Shown one piece after another: positions 1 through 4,854 of a stretch of 5,147 bases of DNA (positions are counted from its first letter, which is position 1; every line of letters begins with the position of its first letter). Under the pieces are notes generated by a model. That model saw nothing but the letters and a program-made list of their open reading frames with translations, ran no database searches and was not told the DNA's origin. Source of the stretch: Streptomyces violaceus. GTDB taxonomy: Bacteria > Actinomycetota > Actinomycetes > Streptomycetales > Streptomycetaceae. The DNA is taken from the NCBI GenBank assembly GCA_000715635.1, contig KL569109.1, forward strand, positions 65,478 through 70,624. Reading direction: 5' to 3'. Position numbers and translations under genes: made by a program.

Positions 1-2046
1 CACCTGGCGGCGGCGGGCCGCCACGGCGGTGAGGGCGAGTGCGCCCGCGGTGAACGCCGTCAACACCACGCACGCGTGCCACACCGGTTCCAGACCGCCG
101 CCCGTGATGAGCCTCCTGAGGGCCTCGACGACGTAGCTCATCGGCAGGAAGGGGTGGAGCGCGTTGAAGAAGCCGGGACTGGTCTGCACGGGGTAGGTGC
201 CGCCCGCCGACGTCAGCTGGAGCATCAGCAGGGCGAGGACGAGGATCCGGCCCGCCGCCCCGAAGCGCGCGTTCAGCCACTGCACGATCGCCGCGAAACA
301 CGCCGTGACCAGGAACAGGAAGCCCACCGTCCCGGCCGCCCGCGCCATCTCCAGGCCGACCGCCCAGTGCAGCACCGACATCAGGGCCGTCGTCTGGAGC
401 ACCCCGATCGCCGCCACCGGCAGCCAGCCCGCCAGCGCGATCCGCCACGCCGGGGCGCCCGCGGCGAGCGCGCGCCGGTTCATCGGCGCGATCAGCATGT
501 ACGCCACCATCGCGCCCACCCACAGCGACAGCGGGATGAAGTACGGGGCGAAGCCGGTGCCGTAGTTGGGCGCCTTGTGCAGGTCCTGGGAGGCGAGCCG
601 TACGGGGTCGGCCATGACCTCGGTGCGCCGGTCGCGGTCCTGCTTGCCGTAGTCGGGGATCTGCTCGGCCCCGTCGTGCAGTCCGCCGGCGAGCTTCCCG
701 GAGCCGCCGACGAGCTTGAACATGCCGCCGTTGAGGTCGTCCGCGCCGGTCTTCAGATCGCCGACACCCTTGTCGAGGTCGGTGGCACCGGTCTTGGCCG
801 TGCCGATCCCCTTGTGCAGCTTCTTCGCACCGGCGGCGACCTCGGCCGCCCCGTCGTTCAGCTTGTTGATCTTCTTGACGGCGTCGTCGAGGTCCTCGGA
901 GAGGTGCGGCGCGCGGTCGGCGAGGGCCTGGGACTGCTTCTGGAGGGTGGCGAGGTGCTTGTCGAGCTTCGTCAGGTCACCGTTCTGGTCCGCGATCAGG
1001 GTGTCGAGGTCGTCGGCGATGGTGGCCACGTCGGCGGCCGCGTCCTTGGCCTTCTTCAGGTCGGAACAGGCTGCGTCGGGCAGCACGGGATCGTCGCAGC
1101 GCCTGGCGTAGACGCCGTTCAGCGTGTCCGACGCCGTGCGGGCGCCCTTGGCGGCGGCCGGGGCCCGCTCCGCCAGGGTGTCCAGGTGCTTGCGGATCGT
1201 GCCGGAGGAGTCGGCGACGAGCTGGGCCGTGTCGCCGATGGTCTTCTCGTTGCCCTTCAGGAAGGGGCCCACCTTGCGGGCGTTCGTGTTGACCTTGTCG
1301 GCGAGCCTCTGCGTGCCTTCCGCGACCCGCTTGGTGCCGTCCGCCACGTCGCCCGCGCCCTTGTCGAGCTTCTTCAGGCCCGTGGACAGCTTCCCGCTGC
1401 CGTCCTTGGCGTCCTTCAGGCCGTCGGCGAGGTCCTTGGAGCCCTTCTCCGCCTTCCCGATGCCGCCCTTGAGCTTGTCGGCGCCCTTGGCCGCCTTCAC
1501 CGTCTCGCCGTGGATGTCGGAGAACGACACGAAGATCTTGTCCAGGAAGGACCGTGACGTCTTCGTGGACGCGGCCTGGCGCACCTCGCTGAACACCGTC
1601 CGGGAGATCTGCCCGACGATGTAGTTGTTCGCGTCGTTGGTGCGTACCTGGAGGGCGCCGGTCTCCGGGGACTTCCCGGAGCTGGAGGCGATCCGCTCAC
1701 TGAAGTCCTCGGGCATGGTGAGCGACAGGTAGTAGGTACCGTCCTCGACGCCCCTGCGGGCCTCGGCCGCGCTCACCTCGCGCCAGTCGAAGGTCTTGCT
1801 GTCGCGCAGCTTCTCCGTGATGTCGTCGCCCGCCGTGACCTTCTTCCCGTCGGCGGTCGCCCCCTTGTCGTCGTTCACGAGGGCCACGGGGATACGGTCC
1901 AGACGGCCGTACGGGTCCCAGAACGACCACAGGTACAGCGCGCCGTACAGCAACGGCAGCACCAGCAGCGCGACCAGTGCGGCGCGCGGCAGCTTCCCCC
2001 GGCCGAAGCGGCGGAGCTCAAGCGCGGCCAGTTTCGGCGAGCGCAT
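1..2046 (-). CDS. YhgE/Pip-family membrane protein with twin xxxLxxG heptad-repeat blocks (C-terminus cut by window edge)
   Basis: The frame is open from an ATG at 2046 to the left edge, giving 682 codons; the stop lies outside the window. The layout is that of YhgE/Pip proteins, relatives of the Lactococcus phage-infection protein and of ABC-2 permeases. One N-terminal membrane helix (about residues 22-42) is followed by the typical WDPYG...PVALVNDD stretch. A large, presumably extracytoplasmic domain runs to about residue 498. Five C-terminal helices follow (about 500-520, 533-556, 568-587, 598-615, 654-678), with the family-typical TYPVQTSPGFF and HPFLPMSYVVEALR segments between the last two. 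Two blocks (188-252 and 399-463) carry glycine at every seventh residue with Leu, Val or Ala three residues before it. The segment between them holds Cys317 and Cys327, which could form a disulfide. The start is fixed by AAGGAG 7 nt upstream. It overlaps the upstream ATPase gene by 29 nt, so the two are probably co-translated. The substrate is unknown. Family assignment is strong; the transport role is inference. Confidence 0.93.
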   Translation of the reverse strand, partial: MRSPKLAALELRRFGRGKLPRAALVALLVLPLLYGALYLWSFWDPYGRLDRIPVALVNDDKGATADGKKVTAGDDITEKLRDSKTFDWREVSAAEARRGVEDGTYYLSLTMPEDFSERIASSSGKSPETGALQVRTNDANNYIVGQISRTVFSEVRQAASTKTSRSFLDKIFVSFSDIHGETVKAAKGADKLKGGIGKAEKGSKDLADGLKDAKDGSGKLSTGLKKLDKGAGDVADGTKRVAEGTQRLADKVNTNARKVGPFLKGNEKTIGDTAQLVADSSGTIRKHLDTLAERAPAAAKGARTASDTLNGVYARRCDDPVLPDAACSDLKKAKDAAADVATIADDLDTLIADQNGDLTKLDKHLATLQKQSQALADRAPHLSEDLDDAVKKINKLNDGAAEVAAGAKKLHKGIGTAKTGATDLDKGVGDLKTGADDLNGGMFKLVGGSGKLAGGLHDGAEQIPDYGKQDRDRRTEVMADPVRLASQDLHKAPNYGTGFAPYFIPLSLWVGAMVAYMLIAPMNRRALAAGAPAWRIALAGWLPVAAIGVLQTTALMSVLHWAVGLEMARAAGTVGFLFLVTACFAAIVQWLNARFGAAGRILVLALLMLQLTSAGGTYPVQTSPGFFNALHPFLPMSYVVEALRRLITGGGLEPVWHACVVLTAFTAGALALTAVAARRRQV

Positions 2047-2788
2047 CGGCCTTCTCCTTGTCCTCGCTCTGATGGGTGCCCTCATGGGTGCTCTGCCGGG
2101 TGGACACCTTGACGGCGCCCTCGGGGGCCTCGCTGCACACCGCCACGACCGTCGTCCCGGCGTCGGCGAGGGACCTGAGCAGGGCCCAGACCTCGTCCCG
2201 CTCGCCGTCCGAGAGCTTGAGGTCGATGTCGTCGACTCCGAGCAGCCGCGGCCGGGCGACGAGGGCGAGGGCGACAGACAGCCGCAGTGCCTCCAGGCGC
2301 TCCAGATCGCGTACGGCCGTACGGGGACCCTTGGGCAGCGCCTCCAGGTCGAGTCCGGCCGCGGCCAGCGCGGTGTCGACCCGCAGCCGGGCCTCGGCCG
2401 CCCGCTCGCCGCGGGGCCGCAGCAGCCCGCGCAGGGAGTCGCCGAACCGCCTTTGGAGCAGGGCCCGTTCGCGCAGGTGCTCGCCGACGGTGAGAGCCGG
2501 GTCGAGGTCGGTAACCCCGGGCACGTGGGCCAGGGCGCTGACGCGGCGCACCGCCGACACCTGCTTGGGGAGTCTGGTGCCGCCGACGGCCGCGGCGCCC
2601 TCCGTGATCTTCATCCGTCCCGTCAGCGCGAGCAGCAGGCACGTACGGCCGGACCCCGACGGGCCCTCGACCGCGATGAGTGATCCCGGCTCGGCGTCGA
2701 CGGACATCCCGCGGAACGCCCACCCGCGCGGCCCCTTGATCCCAAGGCCGTCGGCGGCGACCCGCACCCCTCCCGTTTGTTCCCCCAC
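2018..2788 (-). CDS. ABC-type ATP-binding protein with degenerate catalytic motifs
   Basis: This 256-residue protein has the fold pattern of an ABC nucleotide-binding domain. Residues 42-49 (GPSGSGRT) form the Walker A loop, but the invariant lysine is Arg48. The Q-loop position reads HVPG, followed by LDPALTVGEHL (95-105), so the glutamine is replaced. Where LSGGQ is expected, alignment on Arg169 and Pro180 gives LERLE (162-166). Walker B is RLLGVDD (181-187), with Asp187 in place of the catalytic glutamate. The H-loop position after GTTVVAVC is Ser219. A polar tail follows from about residue 229. It sits directly upstream of, and overlaps, the YhgE/Pip membrane gene, so it is the likely nucleotide-binding partner of that permease-like protein. 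The GTG start is chosen because AGGGGAG lies just upstream; Val8 is also GTG and cannot be excluded. The ABC fold is confident. Whether it hydrolyses ATP is doubtful, and a structural or regulatory role is possible. Confidence 0.88.
   Translation of the reverse strand: MGEQTGGVRVAADGLGIKGPRGWAFRGMSVDAEPGSLIAVEGPSGSGRTCLLLALTGRMKITEGAAAVGGTRLPKQVSAVRRVSALAHVPGVTDLDPALTVGEHLRERALLQRRFGDSLRGLLRPRGERAAEARLRVDTALAAAGLDLEALPKGPRTAVRDLERLEALRLSVALALVARPRLLGVDDIDLKLSDGERDEVWALLRSLADAGTTVVAVCSEAPEGAVKVSTRQSTHEGTHQSEDKEKADALAETGRA
2054..2059 (-). promoter_or_regulatory. Shine-Dalgarno site for the YhgE/Pip gene
   Basis: AAGGAG on the minus strand lies 7 nt before the ATG at 2046 and inside the coding sequence of the upstream ATPase gene. 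It decides the start of the membrane protein and shows that the downstream gene has its own strong initiation signal despite the overlap. Confidence 0.8.
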
Positions 2789-2792
2789 GGGG

Positions 2793-2799
2793 CTCCCCT
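2793..2799 (-). promoter_or_regulatory. Shine-Dalgarno site supporting the GTG start of the ATPase gene
   Basis: AGGGGAG on the minus strand lies 4 nt before the GTG at 2788. The spacing is slightly short but usable, and this is the best purine-rich site near the 5' end of the frame. Confidence 0.6.
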
Positions 2800-2814
2800 G
2801 AATGTGAGCATGAA

Positions 2815-2838
2815 TTTGAACTGACTGGTCAGTGCAAA
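2815..2838 (-). promoter_or_regulatory. TetR-type palindromic operator
   Basis: A 24-bp palindrome is centred between 2826 and 2827. The inner arms ACTGAC and GTCAGT are perfect complements around a TG spacer. After one mismatched pair (2819/2834) the outer arms TTTG and CAAA pair again. It abuts the -10 box of the minus-strand promoter and covers its expected transcription start near 2831, where a bound repressor would block initiation. Size and symmetry fit TetR-family operators. No regulator gene is in the window, so the cognate protein is unknown; it may lie past the left edge. Confidence 0.65.
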
Positions 2839-2866
2839 AATTACTCCGAACCTACGATCGAAGCAA
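2838..2866 (-). promoter_or_regulatory. Candidate promoter of the ABC/YhgE operon
   Basis: Reading the minus strand, TTGCTT (2866-2861) and TAATTT (2843-2838) are separated by exactly 17 nt. Each matches the housekeeping consensus at three positions, including TTG in the -35 box and the key TA...T of the -10 box. Transcription would start near 2831, leaving a leader of about 43 nt before the GTG at 2788. The region is clearly more AT-rich than its surroundings, as expected for a promoter. Confidence 0.5.
2853..2858 (+). promoter_or_regulatory. Possible plus-strand -10 box for the HEPN gene
   Basis: TACGAT is a good -10 hexamer, but no convincing -35 lies 16-19 nt upstream; the nearest candidate is TGGTCA, 20 nt away inside the operator palindrome. 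Use of this box would give a leader of about 100 nt and would place the plus-strand promoter within reach of the operator. TTGTCA at 2886-2891 is an alternative -35, but it has no good -10 at the right distance. Confidence 0.22.
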
Positions 2867-2890
2867 AACCGCAGGTCGGAACGGATTGTC

Positions 2891-2925
2891 AGTGCCATAC
2901 CTCACGATGGGTCACATACGGCACT
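2891..2925. repeat. Inverted repeat upstream of the HEPN gene
   Basis: AGTGCC-ATA (2891-2899) and TAC-GGCACT (2917-2925) are 9-nt arms with one mismatch, separated by 17 nt. They lie about 45 nt before the HEPN start codon. They could be a regulator site or a leader hairpin; the sequence does not decide which. Confidence 0.35.
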
Positions 2926-2955
2926 CCGTGGGAGGAGCCGCCGTCACACGACGAC

Positions 2956-2961
2956 AGGAGG
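2956..2961 (+). promoter_or_regulatory. Shine-Dalgarno site of the HEPN gene
   Basis: AGGAGG, a perfect match to the 16S anti-Shine-Dalgarno sequence, lies 6 nt before the ATG at 2968 and fixes that start. Confidence 0.85.
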
Positions 2962-2967
2962 TTCGTC

Positions 2968-3531
2968 ATGGCCAGCTACCACGCAGCAGCCGCCCGCCGG
3001 CGCCGCGCCACCGGCCCTGCCCCCTCACTGACCGGCCCGGCGAGCGACGTACACCCCGTGCTGCGCCGGGCCACGGCCCCGCCCGCCGCCCTCGACCTGC
3101 TCGCCCAGGCCCGCTCCGGTCTCGACGAGGCCACCGCCCTGGAGACACCGAACGAGCGCTACGCGACGGCCCATCTCGCCGCCCTCCGCACCGCCGCCGC
3201 CGTCCTCGCCGCCCGGGGGAGGCCCGAGACCTCGCCCCGGGCCCGGACCAAGATCCGGAGCGCCTGGGAAGTGCTCCCCGAGATCGCACCCGAACTGACC
3301 GAGTGGAGCGCGCTGTTCGCCGCCGGCGCCCGGCGCCGGGCCCGCGCCGAGGCGGGCATCCAGGGCGCGGCGAGCGTCCGGGACGCCGACGACCTGATAC
3401 GGGACGTGGCGATGTTCCTCCGCCTCGTCGAGCGCATGCTGGTCCTCCAGCCGGTCCTCCCGCAGCCGCGCCCGGACCAGGACCAGCCGGAGGATCCCGG
3501 CGCGGAGAGGGGCATGCCGGACGCCGGCTGA
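2968..3531 (+). CDS. SAV_6107-family HEPN-domain protein
   Basis: This is a soluble, mostly alpha-helical protein of 187 residues. The basic N-terminus (RRRR at 10-13) and a low-complexity linker lead into a helical domain of about residues 38-162. Its hallmark is an NERYATAHLAALRTAA helix (62-77), which contains an R-x4-H arrangement (Arg64, His69). A second conserved stretch, WEVLPEIAPELTEWSALFAAGA (split here as WEVLPEIAPEL and TEWSALFAAGA, 100-121), and a last helix DLIRDVAMFLRLVERML (142-158) follow. The tail is rich in Pro, Asp and Gln. This matches my recollection of the HEPN family named after S. avermitilis SAV_6107. HEPN domains act as RNases or nucleotide-binding partners in other systems, but no function is established here. 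It has no obvious toxin or antitoxin partner beside it. It is divergent from the ABC/YhgE operon and sits 197 nt before the methyltransferase gene. Confidence 0.88.
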   Translation: MASYHAAAARRRRATGPAPSLTGPASDVHPVLRRATAPPAALDLLAQARSGLDEATALETPNERYATAHLAALRTAAAVLAARGRPETSPRARTKIRSAWEVLPEIAPELTEWSALFAAGARRRARAEAGIQGAASVRDADDLIRDVAMFLRLVERMLVLQPVLPQPRPDQDQPEDPGAERGMPDAG

Positions 3532-3550
3532 CCGGGTACCGGCGTTCCGG
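3517..3550 (+). terminator. GC-rich hairpin over the HEPN stop codon
   Basis: CCGGACGCCGG (3517-3527) pairs with CCGGCGT-T-CCGG (3539-3550) as an 11-bp stem with one bulged T and an 11-nt loop. The loop contains the TGA stop of the HEPN gene. There is no U-tract, which is common for Streptomyces terminators. It could equally be an mRNA 3'-stabilising structure. Confidence 0.4.
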
Positions 3551-3619
3551 ATCCGCCCGGCCGGCACCGGCTCAAGTCCATGCCGGGACCGCTCATGCGG
3601 GCTGCCCCGTCCGAGGCAA

Positions 3620-3625
3620 TAGGGT
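3620..3625 (+). promoter_or_regulatory. Possible -10 box for the methyltransferase gene
   Basis: TAGGGT has the TA...T pattern of Streptomyces -10 boxes, in the only AT-richer patch of this gap. No recognisable -35 is present 16-19 nt upstream. Transcription from here would start near 3632 and give a structured leader of about 97 nt. Confidence 0.3.
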
Positions 3626-3645
3626 GGGAGACGCCTGAAGTCTTC

Positions 3646-3676
3646 CCTCCCCGCAGCCGGGGCCGGGGGAGGCACC
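3646..3676. repeat. Palindromic intergenic element, possible dispersed repeat
   Basis: CCTCCCC (3646-3652) pairs with GGGGAGG (3666-3672). A nested alternative hairpin, CCCCG/CGGGG (3649-3653 and 3658-3662), lies inside. The pattern of CCTCCCC, a GC-rich core, GGGGGAGG and then CACCCC resembles a palindrome I recall seeing often between Streptomyces genes. The repeat status cannot be tested in one window. Confidence 0.4.
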
Positions 3677-3708
3677 CCGTTTCGCTCCGCCGCGCAAGAG
3701 GCGGTGCC
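3671..3708 (+). other. Second leader hairpin before the methyltransferase gene
   Basis: GGCACC (3671-3676) is complementary to GGTGCC (3703-3708). CCGCC/GGCGG (3687-3691 and 3700-3704) offers another pairing inside it. The left arm shares bases 3671-3672 with the preceding palindrome, so the two hairpins partly exclude each other. The structure ends 5 nt before the GAGGAG ribosome binding site. Confidence 0.3.
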
Positions 3709-3728
3709 GCGCCGAGGAGTCAACTGCC

Positions 3729-4574
3729 GTGTCGGACCCGATGCGCCCACCCGTCTCCCACCACCACCCTCAACCGACATCGCTGCGCTCCGGCCCTTCT
3801 CGATCTCGCGCCTCACTCCGCACCGCCGTGGTCTGGGAGGTTCTCCAGGACGCCCTGGAGCGCCGGGTCAAGGCCACGGGCCGTGAATCGCTGGACGTCC
3901 TCGACACCGGAGGCGGCAGCGGCAACTTCGCGGTGCCCGCCGCCCGCCTCGGCCACCGGGTCACCGTCGTCGACCCCAGCCCCAACGCGCTGTTCGCCCT
4001 GGAGCGCCGTGCCGCCGAGGCCGGCGTCGCCGACCGGGTGAAGGGCGTGCAGGGCGACGCCCACGGCCTCTTCGACGTGGCCGAGCGCGGCGGCTACGAC
4101 GCGGTGCTGTGCCACGGCGTCCTGGAGTACGTGGACGACCCCGCCGAGGGCGTCCGCAACGCGGTGGCAGCCCTGCGCCCGGAGGGCGTCCTGAGCCTGC
4201 TCGCCGCCGGTCTCGGGGGTGCCGTGCTCGCCCGCGCCCTCGCCGGTCACTTCAAGGAGGCCAAGCAGGCGCTCGACGACCCGAACGGCCGATGGGGCAC
4301 GGGTGACCCCGTGCCGCGCCGCTTCACCGCCGAGCAGCTCACCGGACTCGTCGAGGGCGCGGGCCTGCGGGTCGGCGCCGTGCACGGCGTGCGGGTCTTC
4401 GCCGACCTCGTGCCCGGCGTCCTCGTGGACACCGAGCCCGGAGCCCTGGAAGCGCTGCTGAAGCTGGAGGAGGCCGCGGCCGAGCTGTCGGCCTTCCACT
4501 CGGTGGCCACGCAGCTGCATGTGCTGGGTGAGACCGGTGGGGCCGGCGAGACCGGTGGGGCAGTCGAGGCCTGA
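3729..4574 (+). CDS. CmoM/SmtA-like class I SAM-dependent methyltransferase
   Basis: This 281-residue methyltransferase has a Rossmann fold. Motif I is VLDTGGGSG (57-65), and the acidic residue that binds the SAM ribose is Asp82 in VTVVDPS. GDAHGL (109-114) and VLCHGVLEYVDDP (126-138) follow, then LRPEGVLSLL (149-158). Several features agree with what I recall of E. coli CmoM (SmtA). These are an LRTAVVWEVL helix before motif I, the HGVLEYV segment, GVLSL followed by an AGHF segment, VHGVRVFADL (in the last third) and EALLKLE near the end. CmoM methylates the carboxyl group of 5-carboxymethoxyuridine in tRNA. The GTG start is supported by GAGGAG 9 nt upstream; ATG at 3741 has no such site. 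The first 28 residues are disordered-looking (HHHPQP), and the C-terminus carries a GETGGA duplication. The methyltransferase class is certain; a tRNA substrate is inference. Confidence 0.92.
   Translation: MSDPMRPPVSHHHPQPTSLRSGPSRSRASLRTAVVWEVLQDALERRVKATGRESLDVLDTGGGSGNFAVPAARLGHRVTVVDPSPNALFALERRAAEAGVADRVKGVQGDAHGLFDVAERGGYDAVLCHGVLEYVDDPAEGVRNAVAALRPEGVLSLLAAGLGGAVLARALAGHFKEAKQALDDPNGRWGTGDPVPRRFTAEQLTGLVEGAGLRVGAVHGVRVFADLVPGVLVDTEPGALEALLKLEEAAAELSAFHSVATQLHVLGETGGAGETGGAVEA
4530..4565 (+). repeat. Two-copy 18-bp tandem repeat in the methyltransferase C-terminus
   Basis: GAGACCGGTGGGGC at 4530-4543 recurs at 4548-4561 with an 18-nt period, so the protein ends with GETGGA twice. It lies after the last conserved segment and is likely a neutral tail expansion. 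Confidence 0.75.
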
Positions 4575-4584
4575 GCCGCTTCGT

Positions 4585-4654
4585 GGGGTACCACCCCTGA
4601 TCAGCGCCTTGACTGTGCATGGAGTACGCCACAGGCCCCCCGAATGGGGGCTTG
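4585..4654 (+). terminator. Candidate terminator region after the methyltransferase gene
   Basis: A small hairpin GGGGT-ACC-ACCCC (4585-4597) lies just after the stop. A stronger one follows: CAGGCCCCC (4632-4640) pairs with GGGGGCTTG (4646-4654) through nine pairs, one of them G-U, with a 5-nt loop. There is no long U-run. It stands just upstream of the TATGAT box, separating the methyltransferase transcript from that of the DUF3040 gene. Confidence 0.5.
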
Positions 4655-4660
4655 GCGCCG

Positions 4661-4666
4661 TATGAT
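4661..4666 (+). promoter_or_regulatory. Candidate -10 box of the DUF3040 gene (distal promoter)
   Basis: TATGAT matches the -10 consensus at five of six positions. The expected -35 region is C-rich and overlaps the preceding hairpin, so any promoter would depend on the -10 or on an activator. A start near 4673 would give a leader of about 180 nt. Confidence 0.4.
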
Positions 4667-4776
4667 CGAGGGAGACCGTTCCGGCATGACGGGTCGGCCG
4701 CCGGGGAATGGAAGCCTCAGCGAGCCGGGGCCGTCCATGGCGGGTTCCGGTTGGTCAGTTGGCGCAGAGGGGCGGG

Positions 4777-4805
4777 TTTCACGGGGGCGATTCCCTGCCT
4801 ATCCT
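4777..4805 (+). promoter_or_regulatory. Candidate proximal promoter of the DUF3040 gene
   Basis: TTTCAC (4777-4782) and TATCCT (4800-4805) are 17 nt apart. The -10 is fair and the -35 weak. It would place the transcription start near 4812, about 43 nt before the GTG. The 4575-4854 gap holds no convincing gene. Confidence 0.3.
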
Positions 4806-4843
4806 GAAGAGACCCCCCGGGTCGCCCCGGCGACTGCACGATG

Positions 4844-4849
4844 AGGAGG
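4844..4849 (+). promoter_or_regulatory. Shine-Dalgarno site of the DUF3040 gene
   Basis: AGGAGG lies 5 nt before the GTG at 4855. It decides in favour of this GTG over the nearby ATG at 4841, which is out of frame and overlaps the site. Confidence 0.85.
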
Positions 4850-4854
4850 ACTCC

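Noticed and set aside
76..1557. A 493-codon open frame on the plus strand, opposite the YhgE/Pip gene
   Set aside because: Its translation is low-complexity and rich in Arg, Gly, Val and Leu with no family pattern. The opposite strand encodes a protein with clear domains and exact heptad repeats. It is a GC-bias shadow.
2076..2801. Open frames on the plus strand, and in other minus frames, over the ABC gene
   Set aside because: They are Arg/Ser/Pro/Ala-rich with no recognisable motifs or ribosome binding sites. The ABC frame carries the Walker A and B patterns and a supported start.
3025..3816. A 263-codon minus-strand frame over the HEPN gene and the following gap
   Set aside because: It is compositionally biased, has no motif, and runs through the hairpins between genes. 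The HEPN frame has a perfect ribosome binding site and a family match.
3580..4041. A 153-codon plus-strand frame starting in the gap before the methyltransferase
   Set aside because: It overlaps the methyltransferase in another frame, crosses the leader hairpins and shows no conserved pattern.
3813..4520. A 235-codon minus-strand frame over the methyltransferase gene
   Set aside because: It is the antisense of conserved methyltransferase motifs and has no features of its own.
4609..4614. TTGACT as a -35 box
   Set aside because: It matches the consensus well, but no acceptable -10 lies 16-19 nt downstream, and TATGAT is 46 nt away.
4619..4844. Two small plus-strand frames (62 and 66 codons) in the gap before the DUF3040 gene
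   Set aside because: Neither has a Shine-Dalgarno site, and both overlap the candidate terminator and promoter elements. Their Gly/Arg/Pro-rich composition looks like translated intergenic DNA.
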